Part shown: piece by piece, positions 34,401 to 41,153 of the stretch
How positions within the stretch are numbered: the stretch's first letter is position 1
Layout: every line of letters begins with the position of its first letter
The notes under the pieces: model-generated
The model's database searches: none
The model's input: the letters and a program-made list of their open reading frames with translations, nothing else
Told to the model about the DNA's origin: nothing
Translations under genes and position numbers: made by a program
Source: Bacteroidia bacterium
Lineage (GTDB): Bacteria; Bacteroidota; Bacteroidia; J057; JADKCL01
Direction: 5' to 3'
DNA length: 64,000 bases
Assembly (NCBI GenBank): GCA_020635905.1
Contig: JACJYV010000003.1
Coordinates: 62,001 to 126,000, forward strand

Positions 34401-36675
34401 CGGCAGCTTTACCTACACCTGGATGCCCGGCAACCTGACGGGCGCCACCCAGACCGTCAGCCCGGCCACCACGACGCAGTACATCGTGACCGCCACCGAC
34501 AACGTAAGCTTCCAGACGGCCCAGGATACGGTGGTGATCACCGTTAATCCCACTCCCACCGCCAACGCAGGCAGCCCCCAATCAGGCTGTTTGGGCAATT
34601 CCGTGACCCTGAACGGTTCCGGAACGGGTGGAACAGGTACCCTGAACTACCTCTGGTCGCCCGGAGGAGCCACCACCGCCTCCATCACGGTTTCCCCGCT
34701 GGTCACCACCACCTACACCCTGACCGTCTCGGATTTGAATGGCTGTATGGATACGGACCAGACCACGGTGACCATCAATGCGGTTCCCACGGCTGCTGCC
34801 GGCAACGACCAGACCATTTGTGCAGGTACTTCGGCCACCCTCAGCGGTTCCGCCACCGGCGGCACCGGCGGATTTGTTTACACCTGGAACCCCGGCAACC
34901 TGGGCGGACAGAGCGTATTGGTCACTCCCGGTTCCACCACCAACTACATCCTGACCGTGACCGATGGCAATCTTTGCTCGGATACGGATACCATGACTGT
35001 GAATGTGGCGGCAGCCCCGGTTGCAAATGCAGGCAGCCCCGCATCCATTTGCCAGGGCAACAGCACCACCCTGAACGGAAGCGGAAGCGGCGGAACGGGT
35101 ACCCTCAACTACAGCTGGTCTCCCGGCGGTGCCACCACATCCAGCATTACGGTGAGCCCGGTGAGCACCACCATCTATACCCTGACCGTAACCGATGCCA
35201 ATACCTGCTCCGGCACCGACCAGGTTACCGTAACCGTCAATCCGACCCCGGTGGCCAATGCAGGTGCGCCCCAATCCATTTGCTCGGGCAACTCAGCCAC
35301 CCTGAGCGGAGCGGCTTCCGGCGGATCGGGCACCCTGACCTACACCTGGACCCCGGGCAACCTCAACGGCTCTTCCGTGACGGTCAACCCCACCAGCACC
35401 ACCATTTACACCCTGACGGTCAGCGACCAGAACAACTGTACGGGCACGAATGACGTGACCGTTACCGTGAATCCCGCACCCGTGGTGAATGCAGGTAGCA
35501 ACCAGTCGGTATGTGCAGGCACCGCGGTGAACCTGAGTGGATCGGCCACCGGCGGCACCGGCACCCTGACCTACCTGTGGACCCCCGGCAACCTGAACGG
35601 AGCTTCCGTAAGCGTTACCCCGACCGCCACCACCACCTATACCCTGACCGTATCCGATGCGGCCGGTTGTTCGGGCAGCAATACGGTCACCGTGACCGTA
35701 GGTCCGGCCCTGACGGTGAACGCAGGTACCGATCAGGCCATTTGTGCAGGCGCCAGCGCCAACCTCAACGGCATCGCGGCTGGCGGATCAGGCACCATCA
35801 CCTATGTGTGGACCCCAGGCAGTCTGAGCGGATCTTCGGTCACGGTATCGCCTGCCAGCACCACCACCTTTACCCTCACTGCCACCGATGGCACCGGCTG
35901 TTCCGGCACCGACGATGTGGTGGTCACCGTGAATCCTGCTCCTGCGGCCAATGCGGGCGCTGACAAGAGCATTTGTTCAGGAGAATCTGCTTCCCTGAGC
36001 GGAATCGGGGCCGGCGGAACGGGTACTTTGACCTACGGCTGGAATCCGGGCGGACTCAGTGGCGCTAACGTGACCGTCTCCCCCACTTCCACCACCAACT
36101 ACGCCCTCACGGTCACCGATGCCAACGGCTGTACGGGCAAGGACACGGTGATGGTAACCGTGAATGCCCTGCCCACTGCCAGCTTCAGCTTCAGTACCAA
36201 CCTGCTGGTGGCCACCTTTACCGACCTTTCCAGCGGTGGTGCCACAGCCTGGGCCTGGAATTTTGGCGACGGACAGACCTCCACCCTGCAAAACCCGGTG
36301 CATACCTACACCGCAGACGGCACCTATAATGCCTGCCTCACAGTCACCAATGCAGACGGCTGCGAAGACCAGTTCTGCGCCAACGTCGCAGTGACCCAGA
36401 TCAGCCTGTTTGAAGACCTGATTGGCGGTCAGCTTTCCATCTATCCCAACCCCCATGCGGGAAGGTTTACGGTGGAATTTGATCTCAAAGAGGCTCTTGA
36501 AATGAGTTTTGAGGTAGTGGATCTGCGCGGGGTAACGGTCTATGAATCCGGCCGCAGCCTGCACAGTGGCCTGGTGAAACAGGAAATCAACCTGGATCAG
36601 GTGTCGGCGGGGATTTATTTCCTCCGCCTCAAATCCGAAAAAGGCGAACTGGTGCGCAAAGTAGTGCGCCAATAA
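25411..36675 (+). CDS. giant T9SS-exported surface protein: five beta-helix modules, Ig-like array, PKD, sorting tail
   Basis: With start ATG 25411 the product has 3754 residues (~380 kDa) and a signal peptide ending ASAAQAQ; the frame is open 27 codons further up, but that stretch is not signal-like. From residue 29 come five modules beginning at 29, 566, 1103, 1640 and 2176, each opening with (L/M)xGxxTIGGTTPxF and containing parallel beta-helix turns (NNxxNISNNMVHIGG, NNILKCD..., SSNYNDLYTxGANLGYWxGNR) and closing in DIGADEFT. Modules 1-4 end in a CARDB/Ig-like linker (NDAGITxIDxxxxLC). About 13 Ig-like repeats (CxGNSxTLxGSxTGGTG ... TYTLTVTD) fill ~2610-3585, followed by a PKD domain (ASFSFST... 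WNFGDGQTS) and a type A T9SS tail (IYPNPHAGRF ... GIYFLRLKS). It is probably a cell-surface adhesin or carbohydrate-binding fibre; enzymatic activity cannot be shown. Confidence 0.88.
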   Translation: MNTLPVRFRSLLLSLCLMLAFASAAQAQLSGVFTIGGTTPSYTTFTAAVADLTLQGVSGPVTFNVRNGVYNEQISIPPITGSSATNTITFQSENLDSSLVTMTFAPGSGTNWVVQLNGVNYVTFRKLTLKSIGSSFATAVSINSGSNNCAFRNNVLEGNVTTSTSSNLAVIFDAGTGANNLTLEKNVIRYGSYGMYLNGPTGLQVMKNAFVDQYYMGAYLTYNNSMLVTENSVSSNSAYSNYYGLYASYCDNDIQVTKNKVNITNQGYYGIYLQYCDGSSVLRQNISNNMVHIGGTSGNGYGIYTNSCTYQNFYYNSVNVTRTSGSLNAFTQAPTTGSSNINLQNNILKCDQDFAIYINQPTAIASSNYNDLYTQGANLGYWSGNRATLAAWQSASAKDNNSVSMDPIFQSNSNLHVQNYLLNNLGFPVAGITTDIDGQTRNVTTPDIGADEFTPPVNDAGITAIDHDLSLCTNSDSVYVTLKNFGSAALTSATINWSVNGTPQTPFSWTGSLAQGASEGPFSIGFFNFGLGAPYTILVWSSNPNGSPDGLSFNDSLSINTTYQALSGTFTIGGTTPDFITINNAVTALIQGGVCGPVVFNIRNGIYNEQISIPTIAGVSPTNTITFQSQSLDSSLVTMSFAPGAGTNWVVQLNGVSYVTFRKMSIKSIGSSYATVINLGTGSNNCAFRNNLLESSVTTSTSSNLAVILDAASGANNLVLENNRIKNGSYGMYFNGPTGLQVMKNDFVDQYYMGMYLTYDNSMVVTENNISSNSAYSNYYGLFASYCDNDIHVTKNKVNITNQGYYGIYLQYCDGTSVLRQDISNNMVHIGGTTGAGYGIYPYSCTYQNYYYNSVNMTRTSTSQYAFFQGPTSGSSNINLQNNILKCDLDFAIYIQQPTAIASSNYNDLYTLGANLGYWNGNRADLAAWKAGSSKDNNSISIDPLYKSNSNLHVQNYLINNLGFPVAGITTDIDGETRHLTNPDMGADEFTPPANDAGITSIDQSMSLCSTSDSVYVTIKNFGSSTLTSATINWSVNGTPQTPFAWTGSLTQGASEGPFSIGFFNFGLGTPYTINVWSTNPNGSPDGLSYNDSLSVNSTYQALSGTFTIGGTTPDFATINNAVNALIQGGVCGPVVFNIRNGVYNEQISIPTIAGVSAVNTITFQSQSLDSSLVTMTFAPGSGTNWVVQLNGGAYITFRKMTIKSIGSSYATVINLGTGSNNCAFRNNVLEGSVTTSTSTNLAVILDAGSGANDLLLENNLIKYGSYGMFFNGPTGLQVKKNHFLDQYYTGMYLSYNNSMLVTENLISSNSAYSNYTGLNASYCDNDIHVTKNQVRMSNQGNYGLYFQYCDGTSVLRQDISNNMVHIGGTTGAGYGIYPYSCTYQNYNYNSVNMTRTSTLQYAFFQGPTSGSSNINLQNNILRCESDFAIYIQQSTAIASSNYNDLYSTGANLGYWNGNRTDLAAWKAGSSKDNNSVSIDPIFQSNSNLHVQNYLIDNLGFPVAGISTDIDGQSRNLTTPDMGADEFSSPVNDAGITSIDRDMTLCASSDSVFVTLKNYGTSTLTSATINWSVNGVTQTPFAWTGSLAQGNSEGPFSVGFYNFNLGVPYTVHVWTTAPNGGSEGFSYNDTASIFTTYQAMAGTYTIGGTTPDFATFTAATNSLIQSGVCGPVTFNVRNGVYNEQISLVPFYGSSATNTVTYQGQSGDSTAVILTFTPASGNNYTVKFDGADYVTFRKMTIRSIGSSYSLAVHLNGNSHDITLANNVLEGTNSPSTSTSQAVILSSQLGCENFQILNNVIKNGSYGAYVANISGLLIKGNKLTGQYYMGIYLDTNPSMVFTENEIEQTTAYSGFYGMFAYACHNDIQITKNKINIPVNGYRGMYFQSCNGTSSLRQNISNNFIHLGGAGSGYAIYITTATYQNYFYNSFNNTQTSPSNYGFFLQMTSGSSNINLQNNIFSSVNGYAIYINQSSAIASSNYNDLYTTGTYLGYWNGNRTDLAAWKAASSKDNNSISIDPLFQSNSNLHTQNYLIDNLGFPVAGITTDIDNQTRNILTPDMGADEWTTPVHDAGILAIDQNATLCASSDSVYVTVKNFGSATLNSVTVNWSVNGVTQTPYAWNGSLNQGSTDANLSIGAYNFVLGVPYTIHVWTSNPNGNPEGLSYNDTSSIVSAYMAMEGTYTIGGTTPDFATFNTAVTALVQAGVCGPVVFNVRSGVYNEQVSIGQVAGVSAFNTVTFQSQAGDSTAVILTYTPSSGSNYTVRFNGADYITFRQINIRSVGSSYATAVDLLNASTNITLENNILEGSTTTSSSTNFAVVYVIGASNDNLVIRNNVIKNGSQGIYSSSNFEGGIIQNNSFQNQYSAGIQVNSVNALKVKDNTLTTNTTYSSYYGIYVLSGTNNLAVTGNNIQIPGSGAGGIYIYQCNGTSVLRGLIANNFVSIGGASGTAYGIQVYNSSYHDFYYNSVNIYRPSGTNYAFFQTTTSGSSNLRLQNNIFQGTSFAIYVSQPTAIVSSNYNNLFTTGANLGYWNGNRTNLAAWQSASAKDNNSVSVNAGFISNTDLHTCSASLESKGFPVSGITADIDGNPRSLTTPDIGADEFTGVVTVDLGADTTVCDTLVLDAGPIGTNYLWSTGATSQTLSVTVSGNYWVDVSNACGTDRDTISVTAQPFLSVDLGNDTAICSGNSLVLDAGNLGSTYLWSTGATSKTITVSTSSNYHVTVSNGSCSGSDTVAVSVVSAPVASFTAGGPTTFCAGGSVLFTSTNASGNQWYKNGTPISGATAQTYSATTAGNYSLEVDNGACSDFSTSTAVTVNALPSVSAGGSATICSGNSTTLSGSGGPSWSWTPATGLSATNIPNPTANPVTTTTYTLTVTDGNGCTNSAQTTVTVNPTPTANAGNDVTILPGNSTTLTGSATGGSGGYTYNWNPGGSGNQFFTVSPTVTTTYVLTVIDASGCIDHDTVIVNVSSNPIALNATGSATICSGNSTSISASATGGTGSFTYTWMPGNLTGATQTVSPATTTQYIVTATDNVSFQTAQDTVVITVNPTPTANAGSPQSGCLGNSVTLNGSGTGGTGTLNYLWSPGGATTASITVSPLVTTTYTLTVSDLNGCMDTDQTTVTINAVPTAAAGNDQTICAGTSATLSGSATGGTGGFVYTWNPGNLGGQSVLVTPGSTTNYILTVTDGNLCSDTDTMTVNVAAAPVANAGSPASICQGNSTTLNGSGSGGTGTLNYSWSPGGATTSSITVSPVSTTIYTLTVTDANTCSGTDQVTVTVNPTPVANAGAPQSICSGNSATLSGAASGGSGTLTYTWTPGNLNGSSVTVNPTSTTIYTLTVSDQNNCTGTNDVTVTVNPAPVVNAGSNQSVCAGTAVNLSGSATGGTGTLTYLWTPGNLNGASVSVTPTATTTYTLTVSDAAGCSGSNTVTVTVGPALTVNAGTDQAICAGASANLNGIAAGGSGTITYVWTPGSLSGSSVTVSPASTTTFTLTATDGTGCSGTDDVVVTVNPAPAANAGADKSICSGESASLSGIGAGGTGTLTYGWNPGGLSGANVTVSPTSTTNYALTVTDANGCTGKDTVMVTVNALPTASFSFSTNLLVATFTDLSSGGATAWAWNFGDGQTSTLQNPVHTYTADGTYNACLTVTNADGCEDQFCANVAVTQISLFEDLIGGQLSIYPNPHAGRFTVEFDLKEALEMSFEVVDLRGVTVYESGRSLHSGLVKQEINLDQVSAGIYFLRLKSEKGELVRKVVRQ
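25495..33210 (+). repeat. five in-frame tandem repeats of ~1611 bp
   Basis: Module starts at 25495, 27106, 28717, 30328 and 31936 give periods of 1611, 1611, 1611 and 1608 bp. Long stretches are identical or nearly so between modules 1-3 at DNA level (for example around AGCAGCAACATCAACCTGCA), while modules 4 and 5 are more diverged and module 5 lacks the Ig-like linker. This points to recent duplication or gene conversion within the first three. Confidence 0.92.
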
Positions 36676-36700
36676 GCCTGACTGAAAAGTCAGTGAATGC

Positions 36701-36736
36701 AAAAAGGCCGCTCCGCAGGGAGGGGCCTTTTTGTTT
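36701..36736 (+). terminator. intrinsic terminator of the giant gene
   Basis: AAAAAGGCC and GGCCTTTTT pair around GCTCCGCAGGGAGG (itself a hairpin), 26 bases after the stop codon. Confidence 0.88.
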
Positions 36737-37097
36737 TCGGGGAAATAATTGGTTAATGGGCAGGAAAAAGTGCGGTAAAGGTGCCGAAAAAACCCTGAAA
36801 ATTAATGCTGCAAAAAAATCGCTTTCGGTTACACACTACCTGAATATTTTTACATGACGACTGAAATGTAAAATATTATTCGATAGAACTATATATAACC
36901 TAATTTGACCTGATTAATACTGACAAAAACGTACAGTTAAATATACGCACCTGCCTCAAATCGCAGGAAACGAACTTTTCGTTCGCGGGAAAAAATCCAA
37001 CCTTTTAGGTTGGGTAGCCAACCCTCAGGCTTGACCCCTCCAACCCCTGGGGTTGGATCACCAACCCCTAACCATAGTTACCCCAAGCCTCAACCAT

Positions 37098-37365
37098 AAT
37101 TACCCCAAGCCTCAGGCTTGGGGGGGCCAACCTTTGGGCCTGGATACCCCAAGCCTGAAGCCTGAGGGGGCCAACCTTTGGGCCAGGATACCCCAAGCCT
37201 GAAGCCTGGGGGGGCCAAGCTTTAGGCCAGGATACCCCAAGCCTGAAGCCTGGGGGGGCCAACCTTTAGGCCAGGATACCCCAAGCCTGAAGCCTGGAGG
37301 GGTCAAGCTTAAGGCCTGGATACCCCAAGCCTGAAGCCTGGAGGGGGCAAGCTTCAGGCTTGACC
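37098..37365. repeat. tandem array of a 44-bp unit (about five to six copies)
   Basis: The unit starts ATACCCCAAGCCTGAAGCCT, continues with a G-run and GGCCAA, and ends GGCCAGG. Unit starts fall at 37144, 37188, 37232, 37276 and 37320: exact 44-bp spacing. A flanking palindrome CCCCAAGCCTCAGGCTTGGGG lies at 37114-37134, and degenerate motifs (GGCAAGCTTTTGGGGTTCG, GGATGGGGCAAGCC) continue to ~37550. The units are contiguous, with no unique spacers. The preceding 36740-37000 is AT-rich without a gene. Confidence 0.85.
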
Positions 37366-37551
37366 CAATTATGGTTAGGGGTTCAGAAGGCAGGCTTTGA
37401 GGTTCGTTGGGCAAGCTTTTGGGGTTCGTTGGGCAAGCTTTTGGGTTCAATTTCCAAGCTTTGGGGGTGGATGGGGCAAGCCTGAGGGTTCAGGCGGCAG
37501 GCTTTGGGGGTGGATGGGGCAGCCTTGGGGGTTCGGAAGGCAAGCTTGGGA

Positions 37552-37700
37552 CCTTGAGACGCGATAAATCGCGTCTGTACGGGAGGAGGCGAGGGAGCGA
37601 GGGAGGATCGCGGCTTGTAATAATGCGACCCCGCAGGGGTCGTCTTTCAATCAATCGTGCGATTTCTACAATAATTTGACCCCGCAGGGGTCATCCCCAA
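37552..37700. repeat. short palindromic repeats (GACCCCGCAGGGGTC and AGACGCGAT/ATCGCGTCT)
   Basis: AGACGCGATAAATCGCGTCT stands near 37556, and GACCCCGCAGGGGTC occurs twice (near 37627 and 37678), each a perfect palindrome. These are Bacteroidota-type intergenic hairpins, as in 668-905. Confidence 0.7.
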
Positions 37701-37734
37701 ATCCTCCATTCAAGCACCTTTCCAAATCATAACA

Positions 37735-37990
37735 CATTGATTCTCTGCGATCTTTGTGGCTTTGTGTTGAAAACCACCAAAAAAGCGGAAGCTTTTCACT
37801 AAAAAACCTCCTGACCACCAAACTGGGCTCTGTGGTTCCTCTGTGTTAAAAAAACCACTCCAGCTAATACCCCAAAACTGAAGCTTTCCCCTAAAAAAAC
37901 TTTGCGAACTTCGTGTCTTTGTGGTGAAAATCCCCCACGAAAATGCTTTCAGGCCCTGACCGCTGATAGCTGACCGCTGACCGCTAATTG
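37735..37990. repeat. degenerate dispersed repeats and CTGACCG-type simple repeat
   Basis: TCTTTGTGGCTTTGTGTTGA, AAAAACCTCCTGACCAC and CTCTGTGTTAAAAAAACCAC resemble 21643-21790. The last 35 bases before pbpC's stop are CTGACCGCTGATAGCTGACC-type tandem heptamer-like units, also present at 58975-59020. No gene is seen from the giant gene's terminator to pbpC (about 1.25 kb). Confidence 0.6.
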
Positions 37991-37993
37991 CCC

Positions 37994-40309
37994 TTAATAC
38001 TCCTTCACCAAAATCTCCACGTGGTTTTCGCGGCCTTTGTCGTCCATGCAGGAGACCTGGTTTTTACCGGGGCGGGGCACAAAAAAGATCCTTTCGCCCG
38101 GCTTACAACTGCGGTAAAAATGCCCGTTCAGGTACCAGTACTGCAGTCCCACTTTGGGGTCGGAGGCAGCCTGAAGCAGTACTTCCTGTCCGGCGCCTTT
38201 TTCCACCAGAAATTCGTGGTTGTGGAGGGGGGAAAGGATTTTGGGGCCTTCGCCATTCAATACGGCTTCGCAAGCCGGATTATGGGGCGGAGGGCGACGG
38301 TAGGAACGGTTATTATTCTCAAACCAAAGCGTCAGTTCCGGATCATAGATCGGGTAGGCGGCCCGCAGATAACCCGTGGGCGGCAGGCACTCGGTGCAGT
38401 ATTGCAGGGAGGAATCGGGGCTGATATACAGCAATTTATCCAGTTCGCAGATTTTCTGGTGGGAGATGCGGCGGATGAAATGGTCGTTGACAATGTGGGT
38501 GCAAGTGGGTGCAGGTAACTGGCCCGTTTCTCGGCAAACTTCGCGCTCGAAGAGCGCGGGAGGCTCCTGAAACCAGTTTTCACCTCCGCCGGGGTCCAGG
38601 CCGTTGAACAGGTCGAAGAGCAGGGGCACTGCCATGACCGAACCCGAAAGATCTGGCGCTCCGTGTCCGTCGAAATTGCCCATCCAGACCCCGATGGTGT
38701 ATCTGGGGGTAAATCCCACGCTCCAGGCGTCGCGTTTGCCGTAAGAAGTGCCCGTTTTCCAGGAAATGCGGGTTTTATTGGCCGCGCTGAGAAAATCCTG
38801 GGGAATATCGGGCCGCTCAATGCCTGAAAGGATATCGGCAATCATCCAGGCCGACTCGGGCGAAAAAAGGCGCACTCCTTCACTTTCTGCCTTTGCTTCC
38901 TCCTGCAGATAATTGAGGGAATGCATGCGACCTTCCCGGGCAAAAGAGGAAAACAGCCGGGTCAGTTCCTCCAACGTGACGCCGCAACCGCCCAGCACCA
39001 GGGAAAGTCCCAGATCATGGCTTCGTTTCTGCACCGTGCGCAGTCCTCCGTCGCTCAACAGGGTGATAAAATTGGCCAATCCCACGTCTTTGAGGAGGCG
39101 CACAGGGGGAATATTCAGGGAATTCCGCAAAGCAAATTCAACCGTGACCTCACCCCTAAACTTGAGATCGTAATTCTCAGGCGCATATCCGTTATAATCA
39201 AAGGGGCTGTCGTGCAGCACCGTTTTGGGGGTAATGATTCCCTGATCGAAGGCCAGACCATAGAGAGAAGGCTTGAGGGTGGACCCCGGTGAGCGCACCG
39301 CATTGATTCCGTTGCACTGTCCACCCGCAGCATCGTCGTAAAAATCGGCCGAACCGCAGTAGCCCACCACCTCAGAATGAGCGTTATCGATGATGAGGAT
39401 GGCTCCGTTGGAGACGCCCTTGGGCCGCACGCGGTTGACATAATTGGCCAGCAGGCGTTCGGCGGTTTGCTGAATTTCGGGATCGAGGGTGGTGTGGAGT
39501 TCGTTGCCTGAAAAACGGTTGCGCACCATCTGGCAAAAGTGGGGAGCCCGGATGGGCACTTCATGGCGGCGGGCCTGAATGGGCTCGTAGAGGGCATGTT
39601 CAACCTGATTTTGGGGAAAAGTACCGTCCTCCGCAAAGCGATAAAGCCATTTGTCCCGCATTTCCTGGGCCTCCTTTTGGTCGCGGTCGAGGCGCAGGGA
39701 ATTGGGGCGATTGGGGATCACGGTGAGCAAAACGGCCTGAGCCAGGCTGAGTTTTTCGGGCAGCCGGTCAAAATAGATCATGGAAGCCGCTTTTACCCCC
39801 TCCACATTGCCGCCATAGGGTAGGTAACTGAGATACATTTCCAGGATTTCCTTTTTGGAATACTTCCATTCGAGCTGAAAGGAGCGGATCATTTCAATGC
39901 CCTTGCTGAAGTAATTGCGGGGACGGGGTTCCATCAGGCGGGCCACCTGCATGGTGATGGTGGAGGCTCCCGACTGGCGTCGCCCGGTAAATACGTTGAG
40001 AAAAAGGGCCCGTCCCAGGGCCACGGGATTCACCCCGGGATGGTAGTAAAAATACTTGTCTTCCTTGGCCAGCAGGGCCTGAATCAGTTCGGGGGAAACC
40101 TCTTCCAGATTGGTATGGACCCGCCATTTTTCATCGGAAGTGAGGTAAGCACTGAGGATGGAGCCGTCGCGGGCGTACACTACAGGCGACCAGGGCTTGG
40201 GTGCAGGAAGGGGGAAAAGCAGGTTGATCAGCATAAACAGAATCACCAGCTGGATGATCCTGGAAGGCCATTTTTTGAGGTGAAATGCAGAGGTTAGTAG
40301 GCGGCGCAT
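37994..40309 (-). CDS. pbpC: penicillin-binding protein 1C (glycosyltransferase/transpeptidase)
   Basis: A 771-residue bifunctional murein synthase: N-terminal membrane anchor (residues ~18-36), GT51 glycosyltransferase with catalytic E83 in EDKYFYYHPGVNP and second motif GASTITMQVARL, and a transpeptidase with SxxK at S343-T-L-K346, SxN at S397-L-N399 and KTGT at 518-521. The C-terminal ~100 residues are the BiPBP_C domain typical of PbpC. It polymerises and cross-links peptidoglycan in the periplasm. PbpC genes often adjoin genes for bacterial alpha-2-macroglobulin; here that gene is on the same strand but four genes upstream, with duplicated protease cassettes in between. Confidence 0.95.
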   Translation of the reverse strand: MRRLLTSAFHLKKWPSRIIQLVILFMLINLLFPLPAPKPWSPVVYARDGSILSAYLTSDEKWRVHTNLEEVSPELIQALLAKEDKYFYYHPGVNPVALGRALFLNVFTGRRQSGASTITMQVARLMEPRPRNYFSKGIEMIRSFQLEWKYSKKEILEMYLSYLPYGGNVEGVKAASMIYFDRLPEKLSLAQAVLLTVIPNRPNSLRLDRDQKEAQEMRDKWLYRFAEDGTFPQNQVEHALYEPIQARRHEVPIRAPHFCQMVRNRFSGNELHTTLDPEIQQTAERLLANYVNRVRPKGVSNGAILIIDNAHSEVVGYCGSADFYDDAAGGQCNGINAVRSPGSTLKPSLYGLAFDQGIITPKTVLHDSPFDYNGYAPENYDLKFRGEVTVEFALRNSLNIPPVRLLKDVGLANFITLLSDGGLRTVQKRSHDLGLSLVLGGCGVTLEELTRLFSSFAREGRMHSLNYLQEEAKAESEGVRLFSPESAWMIADILSGIERPDIPQDFLSAANKTRISWKTGTSYGKRDAWSVGFTPRYTIGVWMGNFDGHGAPDLSGSVMAVPLLFDLFNGLDPGGGENWFQEPPALFEREVCRETGQLPAPTCTHIVNDHFIRRISHQKICELDKLLYISPDSSLQYCTECLPPTGYLRAAYPIYDPELTLWFENNNRSYRRPPPHNPACEAVLNGEGPKILSPLHNHEFLVEKGAGQEVLLQAASDPKVGLQYWYLNGHFYRSCKPGERIFFVPRPGKNQVSCMDDKGRENHVEILVKEY

Positions 40310-40454
40310 GCGGTGTGTGGGCGGAATGTTCAGACCGGGTTTGTGAAAATGAATACAATCTGGAAATTCAGCGGGCGGGCTGAGAAAGGAAGGGTATGGT
40401 TTGAACGATTCATGCGGCTAAAAATTATTCCCCTGACCTGAAAACCTCATTTTT

Positions 40455-41153
40455 CTAAAATAAAAGGATTCCGGTCCCGATTTTGACATTCATGCCCAGG
40501 TGCCCAAACAGGCGATTGCGCACTTTATCACTGATATCGTCCACTTCTGAGGGAAAATCTGTGGACAAGGTGATGGTCTTCGGGATGGGGTAGCCAAACT
40601 GGAAGGCGTAAGTCAGGAATACCCGGTCCCAAAACAGGTGGTTATTGCCAATGGCCAGCATGGGCACCAGGGCCAGAAACCGTCCGGCCATGAGGGGATT
40701 GCCGCTGCCGTCCAGCTTGCCCTGAGGGTCACGGGCCCGGTAGATCAGGGTGAGGAGTTCTCCTTTCACATAGGCCCCCAGGGGTGATATGAAGCCATTT
40801 TTGAAAAAAGGATGTGATTTGAAATATACTCCCGGGCCGTAACCCAGGATTTCCAGATGGGTAATCTGAGCCGGGTTTCCCCCCAGATAATCGCTGCCCG
40901 TTTTGAGGGAATGAAAGGCCAGTCCGAGTGACAGGGGGCGCCCCACCACCAGGTCATATTCGGCAGAAAAGCGGGTATTGAAGTTGATTTTGGTTTGGGA
41001 AGTGCGGTACTGTTCGGCAAAGGAGATATTGGAAAACATGTTGACAAACAGGGAATGCTTTTTGCCGCGGTACCCGGGCACTTTTTGCTGGGCCTGCGTT
41101 CCGCAGGCCAGCAGGAGGACCATCCCCAGCAATATGATCCCTCGCAGCTTCAC
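40455..41153 (-). CDS. predicted outer-membrane beta-barrel partner of M48 peptidase (cassette B)
   Basis: A 232-residue exported protein starting at GTG 41153; signal peptide ends TQAQ. The mature part starts QKVPGYRGKKHSLFVNMFSN and finishes with NVKIGTGILLF, an alternating hydrophobic strand ending in phenylalanine as expected for an outer-membrane barrel. It resembles the 218-residue protein at 43420-44076 in both end motifs (VPGYxGK; NVKIGxGIL.F), general length and position, but is strongly diverged between. It overlaps the stop of the M48 peptidase gene by four bases (GTGA), implying coupled synthesis. No family name is known to me. Confidence 0.75.
   Translation of the reverse strand: MKLRGIILLGMVLLLACGTQAQQKVPGYRGKKHSLFVNMFSNISFAEQYRTSQTKINFNTRFSAEYDLVVGRPLSLGLAFHSLKTGSDYLGGNPAQITHLEILGYGPGVYFKSHPFFKNGFISPLGAYVKGELLTLIYRARDPQGKLDGSGNPLMAGRFLALVPMLAIGNNHLFWDRVFLTYAFQFGYPIPKTITLSTDFPSEVDDISDKVRNRLFGHLGMNVKIGTGILLF

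Noticed and set aside
34353..35963. Arginine/histidine-rich alternative-frame ORFs (64, 211 and 150 codons) inside the giant gene
   Set aside because: They are frame-shifted readings of the Ig-like repeats; the repeated peptides follow the repeat period.
37098..37365. CRISPR array
   Set aside because: The 44-bp units abut with no unique spacers, and no cas genes are present.
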